Assembly: GCA_009733575.1 (NCBI GenBank) | Contig: ML769421.1 | Span: forward strand, 277,355-341,354 | Origin: Gymnopus androsaceus JB14 | Lineage: Eukaryota > Basidiomycota > Agaricomycetes > Agaricales > Omphalotaceae | Length of the DNA: 64,000 nt | Direction: 5' to 3' | Shown here: positions 22,863 through 35,695 of the stretch, piece after piece | How positions within the stretch are numbered: position 1 is the first letter of the stretch | Layout of the letters: each line of letters begins with the position of its first letter | The notes under the pieces: generated by a model | What the model was told of the DNA's origin: nothing | The model's input: the letters and a program-made list of their open reading frames with translations, nothing else | Database searches by the model: none | Made by a program: the position numbers and the translations under genes

Positions 22863-22887
22863 TGAACGAAATGCCTCATTTCGTTCA
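22863..22887. repeat. Perfect inverted repeat in the lac2 promoter, hairpin 2
   Basis: TGAACGAAATG, CCT spacer, CATTTCGTTCA: 11-bp perfect arms. The lac1 equivalent near 19145 is imperfect (TGAAATG AGG CATTTCGTTCA). Confidence 0.85.
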
Positions 22888-23168
22888 GTCACTTCAAGAG
22901 GTGCCGCGATGCCTGACCAAGTACGTCGCACTGAACACCTTTTAATGCAGAAATCTGTGAGAGCAGTTTATGAACATTCATTCGCTTCAACTAAACCAGC
23001 ACAAGCCGTTTCACAGCTGTTATCTTGTGTAGCATTGGTGACCTTGGAGAGACCTTTTTTGGTATTCTTGTCGTCTCGCATGAGGCCGATATATTTCTAT
23101 GCAAAAGATATTTAAGCTAGCCCATTTCTCGAGGGACTATAGACCACCGATCCTCCTTGGTTTCTACA

Positions 23169-26074
23169 ATGTTTCGTCCAGTCCCTCTTCTGCTTACACT
23201 CTTCGGTGGTGCATTAGCTGCCATCGGTCCTGTCACAGACTTGGTCATCAAGAATGCATTCCATGCGCCTGACGGCTTCAATCGTTCTTTCGTTACCGGT
23301 GGAGGTACCATTCCTTCCCCTATTATCTCGGGGTTCAAGGTACTAGTGTTCCAGCGCGTCCACCAAGAAATAACGCTGACATGACGAACTGACAGGGTGA
23401 TACCTTCCAAATTAACTTGCAGAATGAGCTCAATAACGGAAGTATGCTGGAGAGTATCTCTATTGTGCGTATGGCCTTTATATATCAGGGGTTATCAGCT
23501 TTTCACTCGTCATTGGTATAGCATTGGCACGGAATCTTTCAGGAGCACAGCAACTGGGCCGACGGGTATGTAAATTTCTTTGCAGTTTCAGCTTCATACT
23601 CATGAATTTTCATAGACCGTATGTAACCAGCCACAATAATTTCATCCCATAATTACTTATTAGCTTTTCGAAATCGCAGTTCATTCGTGAACCAATGCCC
23701 GATCGCGGCCAACCACTCATTCCTATACGAATTCAATGTACCCGATCAAGCTGGTACATTCTGGGTATGTTTTTCCTATTTTGCTTCCAGATTCGCCAGT
23801 CTTTTAACTTTGACCAATCTTTAGTATCATTCGCATTTAGGTAAATTCCGCTCTACGCTGTTCGAATATGAACTGAAATGAATCTCCGCGACAGCTACTC
23901 AGTACTGCGACCAAGTGACCGGGGCTTTGATTGTCTACGACCCAGACGACCCCCTTGGCGATTTGTACGATGTCGACGATGGTGAGGTTTTCTTCTTCTT
24001 CCATCTTAGAATGAGATATCTAAATAAATTCTTCAGATGGCACTGTCATTGTACTCTCAATCTTGTAAGCCTGCCTCTTTATGTTTGCATATTTTCTTAA
24101 TAAACGATTTCGCAGGTACCGTAAGGATAAACTTTCTTAAGAAGATGTTCTTTTACCAGATTGGTTCGCAGATAATCTTGCCCCGAACCAGGTAGCAGGT
24201 GCTACGTGAGTGGTTATCGCGGTCTATATTTCACGGCTTTCTTAATCCTTGTTCAGGACTCCAAATGCGACCCTCATCAACGGTCTAGGTAAAGCTAGCC
24301 CTATCTGACTGTAACAAAGGGCTAAACGATTCCAGGACGAAGCTGGTTTAGCACAGAGCCTACTCCATTGTCCGTGATTACTGTTCAACAGGGCTTACGG
24401 TGAGCTCCAAAAAATCTCCTCGCTTTTGTAATATTGAACATCCTTTGACTTATAGTTACCGCATGCGTACGATCCACTCTGGATGTGACAACCCCATCAA
24501 CGTCTCAATCGATTTCCATCCGATGCTCGTACGCATTAGATCACGTCTGGTATCTGAAAGATATTAACGAGTTTGATTCAAGGTCATCGAAGCTGATGGT
24601 ATCGAACATGACCCAGTTCCAGCAGATGGGTTCCAAATCCTTGTTGCTCAACGATACTCCTTTGTGCTCACCGCGAACCAGAGTATTGACAACTACTGTG
24701 TGTATGCTTTCAATCCATTCACTCCGCATAGAATTAATCATTACTACAGGGATCAAGGCCAACGACGTCGCAGGAGCTGCAAAGAATTTCTTCGACGGTG
24801 GAATCAACAGTGCCATCCTCCGCTACATCGGTGCACCTGATGCAGAGCCTACGAAAAATCAGACGGTACCAGGCAGACAGTTGCTTGAAACCGACCTTCA
24901 TGTAAGAGATTGCCAATGCATTATTCTTTGTTTATTTTGACTGATCCACTGCAGCCTCTTATTAATCCTGAAGCAGTAAGTGCTGGTTATTAGCAGGTCA
25001 TTATCATATGTGACTAACATTAATTTTAGCCTGGTGGACCGGTCAGGGACGACGTCGACGTAGCCATGAACTTGGAGTTGTTCTGGGTAGGTCGTTCTCC
25101 TGAGTCTTTGACACTTTCACCCATGTTCTTTGTAGGAAGTCGGAACTCCAGAGTTGGGAAATTTCTTCTTCATAAACGGAGTTCAGTTCCACCCACCCAG
25201 CGTTCCTGTCTTGCTTCAAATTGTTAGCGGAGCTCAGCCAGCTAGTACGTAGAAACCATGTCACTCCTCGTCAGTTAATATTCACATATCTCAACTACAG
25301 ATGCTCTCCTCCCCTCCGGATCGGTTTACAATTTGCCTTTGAACTCGTCAATTCAACTCGCCTTCAACACGACCTTCGTCTTCCAACATGGTGGACCGGT
25401 TAGTAAACTTGAAACTGTCACAGAATCACTCACTGACATGAATTCTAGCATCCGTTCCATCTTCACGGAGTACGTCTTGGCATGACATTGATTTTTCTTT
25501 CTTTCAATGTACTCACGTCCTTCTAGCAAGCATTCTCTGTCGTCCGATCCGCTGGAAGCGATGTTTACAACTTTGCCAATCCTGCGCAGCGAGATGTTGT
25601 CGACACTGGTATGCCAGGGGACAATGTCACGATTCGGTTCTTTACTAGTAATCCTGGTCCTTGTGAGTTTAAATTTTATTGCTTGTCTCTCAAAGCTAGC
25701 TAACTCGCTCTTGAAACAAGGGTTCTTGCATTGGTAAGTCAAATATGCTATTTGTGATTATTCAAAAATTATAACTCGGCCTTGCTGTATGTAGCCACAT
25801 CGACTGGCATTTGGAAGCGTGAGTTTCAGTCAATATCTGATCTATACTTGTTTCTGACAATGCTTATACAGTGGTTTCGCAATTGTGTTTGCACAAGGAA
25901 CGGACGAACAAGAAACTCTCGGCAACCCTACCCCCGGTACGATTTTGGCTGGTTTTTATGTGTTCATCAATACTGAATCAAATGATCTAAACAGCGGATT
26001 GGGACGAGCTTTGCCCCATTTACGATTCATTGACTCCAGCTCAACTTGGTGGAAATGGAGGTCCTGTGACTTAG
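23169..26074 (+). CDS. Laccase 2 (multicopper oxidase)
   Basis: Tandem sister of lac1, with the same signal peptide and exon plan. All four copper motifs are readable: [45 protein letters not shown] and [16 protein letters not shown]. Microexons are ACC at 23616-23618 and GTACC at 24116-24120. The tail differs from lac1 ([20 protein letters not shown], ending PVT). Most lac1/lac2 differences are in introns or silent. The promoter carries the TATTTAAGCTAGCCCATT block about 60 nt before ATG, and two inverted repeats. The gene appears intact. Confidence 0.94.
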
Positions 26075-27171
26075 ATTTCCTTCATGGAACCAAGGTACCT
26101 CTGTTCTCTTCCAGGGGTTTCCTGAATGTTTCCGCATATCTCGTTCTTCTTTTACCTGTAAATTCGAATGTGATTATATATCGTATGTATGGGTATCCAA
26201 ATACAGTTATTACAACGATTCGAAGGCTCTGATTACCTCCTCATCGGCATTGGCCACTCGCTTCAAATTTCAACGTCAGATGCAGAAGTTCGACGCCTGT
26301 TGGCGGTGCATCTGAGCCTCTTTCACCAAGTAATATTGGTCTCGATGCCTGACAAGAAACGCTATAGAGACGAACACTTGTTAGGAGAGCAACTTCCGGG
26401 TCCATCGGCGAGAAACTTGCCGCATGACCGGCCAAAGCGTAAAATATCAACGCCAAATCTGATCGAGATTCTCGCCCAAGAAAGAGAGGGTAAAAGAAAA
26501 TTTTTGGATAGTCGACAACTTGGAATACTTAACGACACAGAGATGGGTAACAGAAACAGACAAGACGAGAGAAAAAAACAAGGTTGCACAAAAAAAAGAC
26601 GAGAGGAAAGAAAAAAGGTATCGAGACAAGTAAAAAGTAAGTAAAGAGAAATGATAGTATGGGAGAAGATAACTCGAGCATATGCACAATTTGAAAGTAG
26701 AGCGTCGGAGAAGGAGGGGTAAAGATGCGGCAAGTAGAAATAAAAAGAAGAAAAAGGAAAGACCGATGCATAAGTAGTAAATATGTATATGTAGGTGGTT
26801 GTGCAAAGAGTCGGAAGAATGTATGTATGACGATGATGTATGTAGTCATGATCAGGAATAAGATAGAGTGAAGTTTGAATGCAACGAGAACGTACTATAA
26901 TATGCCAGTAGATCGACCTATGTACCCATTCATGCACTCCGAGGAATCAAAGTACAACGGAACCAACATATACACACCTCCACAAACGCGAACAGTGACA
27001 ATGAGATACGAACGAGAGAGAGAAAGAGGGTTAATTGAACGTGCTACAGGTGCGATGATAAAATGAAGAATGAACGTGAGACGTAAGGAGGCGTAGATAA
27101 AGCGACAACAGTGACTTCCGACGTACAACTAGAGTACACATCTTTATTCCATATTCCAAAACACATTTCCA
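26075..27171. other. lac2 3' flank and purine-rich stretch
   Basis: 26080-26330 is the shared laccase 3' flank (GATTCGAAGG.CTGATTAC also follows lac3 and lac4). 26440-27070 is strongly purine-rich on the plus strand. Long minus-strand open frames here (26362-26937 and others) are Phe/Ser/Leu-rich products of that bias and not genes. Part is probably the pyrimidine-rich 3' UTR of CCR4. Confidence 0.6.
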
Positions 27172-29835
27172 TTATGAGAATGGTGAAGGCCTAGGCAGAT
27201 TCTCTCTCGGTTCCCTCGGTGGCTTGATACGGAACTCGGCCATGATGCATATGTGACTGTGAAGAAAGAAAGAGGTCAGTTGCCAGGCTCAATCCCATAT
27301 GAAAGATAAAAAGAAGAGGAGGACAAGCAACTGCATGCTTTCCAGAGGCCTAGGACCAGCAACCCTGCGTTTGAACGCAGATATAAATGGACTGGACGGC
27401 TCTACCTCGAACCACTACTCCACGTCCACTCTCAAGACCGCAGAAAAAACAAAAAAGCAGAAACAGAATAATGAACACTCACTCGCTAGGAAAATGCACA
27501 TTCGGGAACCCCACGGCCTTGCTCAAATACACCGGATCCACCTCGCCCAACACCGCGTTCAACGCCAAATTCGCTGAAGAGTACCAGATATAATCCAGCA
27601 CGCCACTAAATGATGACGTGTAATTCGTCGTTGGCAGTAACTCGGGTGAAGGCTGCGTTAAAGCAGATTTCCGAAACGCGGAGGAAGACGATGAGTGATT
27701 GGATGAGGTAGTGTAGGGACGATTTCCACCGGCGGGTGCAGGAGTCGAGGGGGTGCGAGGTACAGGTGTAGATGTTGCAGGTGTGGATGTACTTGTTGGC
27801 AGCCCCGTATTAACCCCATACGCGCTTTTTAACCCAAGCCAGCTCTTCAATCCTACTCCCTTCTCACCTCCTCCCCCAGTGTACTTTCCGTAAATATGGC
27901 CCATGAATTCCGGGTGGTCCTTACTGAGCGCACCCGTAGAAAGGAACTCGTACACGCCTGATTCCGGGATGGAGTTGAAGTCACCACAGAATATGAGAGG
28001 AATTTGAGATGCCGAGGTGTATGTCGGTGGTTTTGGGCGGGGTTGTTGTGGTCGTTTCGGGGGTTGGGAAGCTGATGAAGAGGGATGGGGAGATGATGAT
28101 GCTGATGACGATCCATCGAACCCATCAGCGTCGGACACTCCGTTTCCGTTACCATTACCATTACCATTGGCCATCTCTGGCTCGGGGAACAGTCTCGGCG
28201 GCAACTTGGCGAATCTCTCCGCAATCTTCTCCACTTCCTCCGCCATTAATGCGACATGAACCAACTTGACATCACAAAACTTGGGGTCCCACAGAATGTG
28301 GACATTCGCCACCAATACCCTCGACCCTGTTTCTCTATTCTCAAACGCACACGCTGTCGCGATATGGTCCTTGCCTAACACGCGATTGAATAGGTCCTCC
28401 GTCTTCTTGAAATCGTCCCTCTGCATCGCCACGGCACTAAACTCTATCAGATGTTTCTCGATGAGCTGGTACTTGTCCGCACGGAAGAAGGTGGCAAGGC
28501 CATCGACGAACCGCCTCTCTGCCTCGTTCGACATGGTTTTAGCGCGGGATTTGGGCCAATAGACGGATTCGTATCCGGCTGCTGCGAGATGCTTGACAAA
28601 GTAGTCTTCGTACGACGTAACGTCGACTTCTTGTAAACAAATGAAATCGGCGCCGTGTGCGAGTATCTCTGTCAGGATGAGCTCGCGTCTGTATTCCCAT
28701 GCCAATGCCCAGGATGGTGTGTAGCCGTATAAGCGTACTGTAGCGGCTCTTTGGCAAAGGATATTGTAACAGACGACGGAAATCGTTTCCGTTGAAGGCG
28801 GAAGGGCTTCTTGTTCGGCAGATGTTATGAATGGCATCCATGCACGGTTCTGTGGCGGAGTAGGGACAGGACATGAGTCCCGTAGATATGCAATCAAGGC
28901 GGCAGTTCCGTCCTTGGAGATGAGGTTTTTTAGATTGGTGTCCAATGGATTGCCCTCTACGCCAAGAGTCTGCAGCTGGTGTAATGTGCCGAATTCTGGC
29001 GGAAGAGTCATTATCTGGTTGTCAAACAGATAAAACTCTTTCAGTGAGACGAGCATGCCTAATTCCGGAGGTAGCGTGGTGAGCGAGTTACCGGATAGAT
29101 CGAGGAGCTCTAAATTCCGAAGTTGGGATATCTCGGGCGGTATAGAAGAGAGAGCATTGTGGTTCAGGTAGAGGTTTGCGAGGAAAGTGAAGGAAAAGAG
29201 ACCGGAATTGGAGGGAAGGTTCTTTATGTTTACTCCGCCCATGTCCAATGAAGTCCAGTTGGATTCTGGCCGTGACCTGGAAGGCTCAGCGATGGGAGCA
29301 ACGGTAGATGAAGGATGGCTGGCATTTCCATTGGACAAAAGTGCACCTTCCGACTCGTCTGGCGGAGGTTTCGGATTAGGGTTTGTGATCGGAATTGCCG
29401 ACTTTGCGACTGTGCGAGAAGCCATTGCGCTTGCTCGAGCTCGATGATGTGGAGAACGAGATTGCCTGACAATCTATGGATTAATTATTAGTATAGATTA
29501 AATACTAGAAACAATAAATCTAATACCTCGCATTTGAGCAATTGTTGTTGCCAATGCTGAGCCAAAGGCACACTCGCTGGACTCCCTACATGATGCTGAA
29601 TTGGGGGGCTCGGATAATGAGGATTGTGGTTATTCTGTGGCTGCTGCTGCTGGCTCTGTATATGGTGTAATTGGCCAATGTGATGATGGTGCTGAGGTTG
29701 GCTGTAAATTCCGTATCCTGGAGAAGTTGGTGGCGGACCGACTTGCTGCTGCTGAGCTCCAGGCGAAAGTACTTGTAAATGGGAACGTCCAGGCCAGGAT
29801 TCCGTTCCCAATTTCTGACCTCCTGAGAAATACAT
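27172..29835 (-). CDS. CCR4: CCR4 poly(A) deadenylase, LRR plus EEP nuclease
   Basis: Catalytic subunit of the CCR4-NOT complex, which shortens mRNA poly(A) tails. The N-terminal exon (29835 down to about 29525) is Gln/His-rich (HHHHIGQLHHIQSQQQQ). A 53-nt intron leads to IVRQSRSPHHRARASAMASR. The LRR domain follows (FLANLYLNHNALSSIPPEIS, LELLDLSGNSLTTLPPELG). The endonuclease/exonuclease/phosphatase domain has VCYNILCQRAAT, the catalytic Glu in DFICLQEVDVTSYEDYF, VANVHILWDPKFCDVKLVH, LIFCGDFNSIPESGVYEFL, FSGVLDYIWYSS and FPSDH. The final SDH comes from splicing CATTTTCCTAGCGA at about 27488 to a last exon that ends RPSPFS, with the stop at 27172. An insert of about 100 residues (poly-Gly/Asn, Ser/Pro) interrupts the nuclease domain. 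The ATG at 29835 was chosen; an upstream exon is possible. Confidence 0.93.
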
Positions 29836-29957
29836 CAACGGAAATGGGCGGCAACGAGCATGGAAGTACAAAGGTAAAGATGGAGAGCGGACGTGACCTA
29901 ATCACAAAGTGACCGGAATAACGGGTACTTATCCCGGTATGAACGACGTATCTACAT

Positions 29958-30057
29958 TCCGATATGGTGTAGTGGCTAACATTATCGCCTCTCATTTGCA
30001 TGACGTCTCTAATGTCCTTGGACGCGATAGCCCGGGGTTCGATTCCCCGTGTCGGAA
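29958..30057 (+). tRNA. tRNA-Glu (CTC) with intron
   Basis: The acceptor stem TCCGATA pairs with TGTCGGA (one G:U), discriminator A. The A box TGGTGTAGTGG and B box GGTTCGATTCC are present. The anticodon stem ATCGC/GCGAT encloses the loop CTCTCA...C with anticodon CTC. An intron of about 28 nt follows position 37, the canonical nuclear site. The tRNA sits about 120 bp from the CCR4 5' end, on the opposite strand. Confidence 0.9.
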
Positions 30058-30999
30058 TATGCTCTGCTGTAATTTATGTCTATTTTTCTTTTCTATTAAG
30101 TATCATTGTCCTACTTTTTATTCCCAGTTCAACGTTCAGGGTCCACAATACAGAATTGGCTGTCGCTTGCGGAACCATGAGCTAAAAGCGTACTCAGTAC
30201 TGTATCATGTCCTGCATCTTTCACCGTCCTGCACTCTCTCTTGCTTCGGGTCCTGCAACGAGTCTTTCACTTCCCTCGAAGACAAATCATCCACTTCTCT
30301 CCAAATAACATGAATCGGCAACGCTGATCTCTCAATAAATTCAGCCCCGGCTGCCCCTGCACTTCGAGCGGTTTCCTAAGCGTAAAGGTGCGGCTGACGA
30401 AAGTGTCATGATGAATCAAGGAATAACATGCTGTCAGTGTTCTCAGAGAGTGTCGAGCTTCGGCTTGAAGTTCTGTGATTGTCAGTGTGTCGAAGCTCGA
30501 TATAAGTAATTGGAATAAAACTGCCAATCCTAGGAGTGCGCTTGGAAAAGTCGAGACTGAAGATTAGACAGGCTCTTGCAATGGACAATCTGACGTTTCC
30601 CGCATAGACAAAGACTATCTGCTTCGAAACGGCCATTGACAGTGAAGGGATGGCGATATGAATGAGAGTTATGTAGAAGGAAGGGGGAGCGATTAAGTTG
30701 ATTTGGGAGCCAGGGGGGTGCGCTTCCTGTTTTTACTCTGGATCCTATGGATGACCTCCTTCCTCATTTCTAGTTGTCCGCCATCCTCATTCACACAACC
30801 CCAAGCTAGTCAAACCACCTCAAGCCGCCGCCGCGCGGCTCAATCGATCCTATCCAGTCCAGTTCTCCGCCACTGCTCTTCCTCCGAGTTACGCAGCTTG
30901 GGTGTTCACTCAAAGTCAGGTATAATGGTGAGCGTCCAGTTCCAAGATACCCCACAAATCAATCCTTCTCAAAATACGGACTCGATACACATTGTTCAA
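30058..30999. other. Upstream flank of the lac3 module
   Basis: No intact gene. 30410-30930 matches 18010-18450 before lac1. 30717-31010 also matches the far upstream part of lac4 (56066 down to about 55720), for example TGGATCCTATG.ATGAC. It probably includes 5' exons of ORF-X. Confidence 0.6.
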
Positions 31000-31445
31000 T
31001 TTCGAAAAGTATGAGAGCATCGACCACGGACGTGGATTTGCGTGGAATTTTTAATGATCTTTGCCAATGGAAGTCCATGCTTTTCAGATGTGACGTTTAC
31101 TGGTAAGTACGACCACCACAAGAGATGAAAAGACGAAGCTGATGTTTGGGAGTAGACCATTTGACTGATCCGGGCAACGTGTGAAAGAGGTAAAAATAGC
31201 TTTTGTATTTTGAGATCAGTCTTGCCTCTTGATTTCTTTGTTGCTTCGTCTACATTTCCTTGCTGCTTAATTGGTTTGCTCGTGTTAAAACTCTCACAGA
31301 TGAAGTGAACCTTCTCATGAAATGCGCCCGAGGCATTTTTGCAGGAATCAATGAGTTCGACAACGAGCTTCTGCCCAATCCCTTCAACAGGAACAGTAAG
31401 GCCAACTGGACGTGCACAATACGCGGCCTTTTTGCAAAGACTTAG
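31000..31445 (+). pseudogene. ORF-X remnant upstream of lac3
   Basis: The frame with EFDNELLPNPFNRNSKAN (31350-31405) preserves the motif and stops at 31443. The piece TATGAGAGCATCGACCACGG at 31010 matches the lac1 and lac4 copies. The downstream homology seen in lac4 is missing, so this copy is truncated. Confidence 0.6.
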
Positions 31446-31510
31446 CCATAGAAATGACCATTCGATTCAACTAAACCTGTACAAGTTTTCACAGCTGCTA
31501 CTTATGGAAA

Positions 31511-31531
31511 GGATATTTAAGCTGGCCCATT
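31511..31531 (+). promoter_or_regulatory. lac3 core promoter (TATA-like)
   Basis: GGATATTTAAGCTGGCCCAT, with TATTTAA about 55-60 nt before the lac3 ATG. It differs by one base from lac1. Confidence 0.6.
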
Positions 31532-31573
31532 CCTCGAAGGACTATAGATCACTGGTCCTCTTTGGTTCTAACA

Positions 31574-34459
31574 ATGTTTCGTCCAGTACCTGTTCTGCTT
31601 ACACTCTTCGGTGGTGCATTAGCTGCCATCGGTCCTGTCACAGACTTGGTCATCAAGAACGCGTTCGCCCAGCCTGACGGTTTCAACCGTTCTTTCGTTA
31701 CCGCTGGAGGCACTCTCCCTGGCCCTATCATCACGGGGTTCAAGGTACTACTGTTCTAGCGCGTCCAGCAAGAAATAACGCTAACATGACGAAATGACAG
31801 GGTGATACCTTCCAAATCAACTTGCAGAATCAGCTCAACAATGGTACTATGCTGGAGAGTGTGTCCATTGTGCGTATAACCCTGGTACCAACTTTCGTCA
31901 GCTTTTCACTTTACATTGGTATAGCATTGGCACGGTATCTTCCAGGAGCATTCCAACTGGGCCGACGGGTATGTAAGATTTTTCCACTTTCAATTTCATA
32001 CTCATGAATTTTCGTAGACCGTACGTAACCAGCCACAATATTTTCATCCCATAATTACTTATTAATCGCAGTTCATTCGTGAACCAATGCCCGATCGCGG
32101 CCAACAACTCATTCCTATACGAATTCAACGTACCTGATCAAGCTGGTACATTCTGGGTATGTTTTTCCAGCTTTGCTTCCAAATTTGTCAGTCTTTTAAC
32201 TTTGACAAATCTTCAGTATCATTCGCATTTAGGTAAATTTCACTCTACGCTGTACGAATATGAACTGGAATGAATCTCCGCAACAGCTACTCAGTACTGT
32301 GACCAATTGACTGGAGCATTGATTGTCTACGACCCAGACGATCCCCTTGCCGATTTGTACGATGTCGACGATGGTTAGGTTTGCTTTTCCATCTTCTGAA
32401 TCAGAGATCTAATGATTTCCTTCAGATGGCACTGTCATCGTACTCTCGTTATTGTAAGCCTATTCTCTTATGTTTGCACAATTTTTTGATAAATCATTTT
32501 CCAGATACCGTAAGAAAGGATTAATTCTTTAACAAAGTGCTCTTTATAAAATGGGTTCACAGATGATACTGCTCCGTCAATGGTGACAGGTTCTACGTGA
32601 GTGGTCATCGCTGTCTATATTTTCATGGCTTTCTTAATACTTGTTCAGGACTCCAAATGCGACCCTCATCAACGGTCTAGGTAAAGCCAGCTCTATCTGA
32701 CCGTAACAAAGGGCTAAACGATTTCAGGACGAAGCTGGTTTAGCACAGAGCCCACTCCCTTGTCGGTAATTACTGTTACACAGGGCTTACGGTGAGCTGC
32801 ACACAATCTTTTCACTTGTTCAATATTGAGCATCCTTTGACTTAAAGTTACCGCATGCGTGTGATCCACTCTGGATGTGACAACCCCATGAACGTTTCAA
32901 TCGATTTCCATCCGATGCTCGTACGCATTAGACCACCTCTGGTATCTGGAAGATATTAACGAGTTTGATTCAAGGTCATCGAAGCTGATGGTATCGAACA
33001 TGACCCTGTTCCAGCAGACGGGTTCCAAATTCTTGTTGCTCAACGATACTCCTTCGTGTTAACTGCAAACCAGAGTATTGACAACTACTGTGTGTATGCT
33101 TTCAGTCGATTCAGTCCACGTAGGATTAATCGTTGCTACAGGGATCAAGGTCAACGACGTAGCAGGAGCTGCGAAGCAATTCTTTGATGGTGGAATCAAC
33201 AGTGCTATCCTCCGCTACGTCGGTGCACCTGATGCAGAGCCTACGGTAAATCAGACAGTACCAGGCAGACAGTTGCTCGAAACAGACCTTCATGTAAGAG
33301 TAATACATTATTCCTCATTCATTTTGACTAACCCACTGTAGCCTCTTATCGATCCCACACCAGTAGGTTCCGCTTATTGGCAGGTCATTATCATGCGTGA
33401 CTAACAATGATATTAGCCTGGTGGTCCATCCATAGATGACGTCGACGTAGCCATGAACTTGGAATTGTTCTGGGTAGGTCAATTTCCCGCGAGTCTTAGA
33501 CACTTTCACTTACACTCTTTGCAGGAAGTCGGAACTCCAGAATTAGGAAACTTCTTCTTCATCAACGGCGTTCAGTTCCACCCACCCAGCGTTCCTGTCT
33601 TGCTTCAAATTGTTAGCGGAGCTCAGCCAGCTAGTACGTAGAAACCACGTCACTCCTCGTCTGTTAATATTCACATATCTCAACTACAGATGCTCTCCTC
33701 CCCACCGGATCCGTTTATGAATTGCCTTTGAACTCGTCAATTCAACTCACCTTCAATACGAGCTTCGTCTTCCAACATGGTGGACCGGTTAGTAACCTTG
33801 AAACTGTCACAGAATCACTCACTGACACGAATTCTAGCATCCGTTCCATCTTCACGGAGTACGTCTTTACATTGATTTTTTCTTTTCTTTCTGCTCACGT
33901 CCATATAGCAAAAATTCTCTGTTATCCGATCCGCTGGAAGCAGTGTTGATAACTTTGTGAATCCTGCGCAGCGAGATGTTGTCGACACTGGTATGCCAGG
34001 AGACAATGTCACGATTCGGTTCTTTACTGCTAACGCTGGTCCTTGTGGGTTCAAATTCCATTCCTTGTCTTCCAAAACGTGCTAACTGGCTCTTTTGAAA
34101 CAAGGGTTCTTGCATTGGTAAGTGAAATGTGTTGCTTTGTGATTGTTCAAAATTTATAACTCGGCCTTGCTGGAAATAGCCACATCGACTTCCACTTGGA
34201 AGCGTGAGTTTCAGTCAATATCCGATCCATACTTGTATCTGACAATGGTTATACAGTGGTTTCGCGATTGTGTTTGCACAGGGCACGGACGCACAAGAAT
34301 CTGCTTCCAACCCTACCCCGGGTACGATTTTGGCTCATTTTTATGTGTTCATCAATACTGAATCAAATGTTCTAAACAGCGGACTGGGACGAGCTTTGCC
34401 CCATTTACGACAGTTTGACTCCCGCTCAACTTGGTGGAGATGGAGGGCTTACAGAGTAG
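31574..34459 (+). CDS. Laccase 3 (multicopper oxidase)
   Basis: More diverged member of the set, with the same secretion signal ([17 protein letters not shown]) and exon layout. Readable parts include [35 protein letters not shown], the HSHL motif, HPFHLHG and [16 protein letters not shown] (Phe replaces the Trp of lac1/lac2 in the fourth motif, as in many white-rot laccases). Microexons are ACC at 32018-32020 and ATACC at 32515-32519. The exon-7 donor is a weak GTTAGG where the others have GTGAGT/GTGAGG. The C-terminus is GGDGGLTE. No frame break was found. It lies about 5.5 kb beyond lac2, across CCR4 and the tRNA. Confidence 0.93.
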
Positions 34460-35695
34460 AACCTGGAACCAAAGGTATCTCTGTTCCCTTGAGGTTTCCT
34501 CGATGGTCTTTCCTTGCTCGTAAATTTGAATATCATCATTTGTCGTATGTATGGATTTATACACACAGTCCGAGTCCCAAATATATCTATTTTCCAACAC
34601 GATTCGAAGGCCCTGATTACCATTGTCAATATCCATTGCTTCTCATTTCAAAATCCATCCGGATATCTCCGCACGATCTCCTCTTTGCAATTCAATCTGA
34701 ATAGTACTGCGCTGCCTACCTAAAACTTGAAGCATCTCCCTCTTCGCTCCTCGTTCCTTCTTTCCCAACTTCTTCTCCCTCAAAATTCTTCCTCCTTGCC
34801 TGAAACTCCCCTTGATGCTGACCCTCTGAATTAATATTGATACTCAGAACATGACTTACATAAGAGTTGATCTGCTTGGGTTCTCGGGGAAGCAACTACG
34901 AGAAGCCGACCTTGGGCAGGAGTCGAAACAGTAATTAACCAGGTGCTGCAGTGCTGACAGACTCATCGGAAAAGCACGAGACGGAGCTTGGAGGAGACTG
35001 GAAGCTGCTGGCGAGTTCGACAGATTCGAATCAGCGAGAGACTGGCCGTTATGATTAGCCTACTTACAGCTAGTATACCACGATCTGAGAACCTGTACGA
35101 AACTCAACGTTGATATTCCCGTAATGCGGGTAATCATACATTTATTTGAGAATGCTGGAACCTTGTCCCAACCAAAAAGTTCCGACTCCTCGCCTACCTC
35201 AAGCATCGGCGGATTTCGAAACCGCAGCCTGTCGAGCCATTAGCAGGAGAGTTGATTCAGAGAGTCCTTTCCTTGAGCTTATGCTCACCAGTAAGGAGTT
35301 CACTGTTCAGATCGAGACCGAGAAGACTAGCCTTATCCACAATCGGAGAATTCACATCCACAGAAGAAGATTCAGGAGCGGATTAGTTGAACAACATACG
35401 CATACAGTAAAACATCTAATGGCAGAATTTGAGGAATTAGTCGGCCAACTTGTAAGAAAGTACAGAACTCATACAGCGAGACAGAATGTAATCAGTACGA
35501 CAAGGCATTTTGAGCATATTTTCGCATTCTTTATATCCTCAGCGTTAGGAGCACAACCGCAGGGTGGAGGATTGCGACTAACATTTTTTGAGCGGTTTCC
35601 TCAACGCGTTTTTCTTAAGGGGCTTGCGCGCGCTAATTATGCTTTTCGCGATCTGCTTAATTAGCGCCTACGCCACTCAAAACGCTTGTTTCTTT
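34460..35695. other. lac3 3' flank; one unassigned ORF
   Basis: 34460-34650 is the shared laccase 3' flank. A plus-strand frame at 35152-35664 (about 170 residues, basic, with HRRRFRSGLVEQHTH) has no recognisable family and no splice support. It is left uncalled. Confidence 0.5.

Noticed and set aside
26362..26937. 191-residue minus ORF, apparently multi-pass membrane
   Set aside because: Phe/Leu/Ser richness comes from a polypyrimidine stretch, and all three minus frames look alike.
18000..34700. Transposon as carrier of the laccase modules
   Set aside because: No transposase, terminal repeats or clear target duplications were seen at module edges; only short homology at one junction.
35152..35664. 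170-residue ORF between lac3 and the kinase-like gene
   Set aside because: Basic, no family match, starts without context and no introns in an intron-rich genome; left uncalled.
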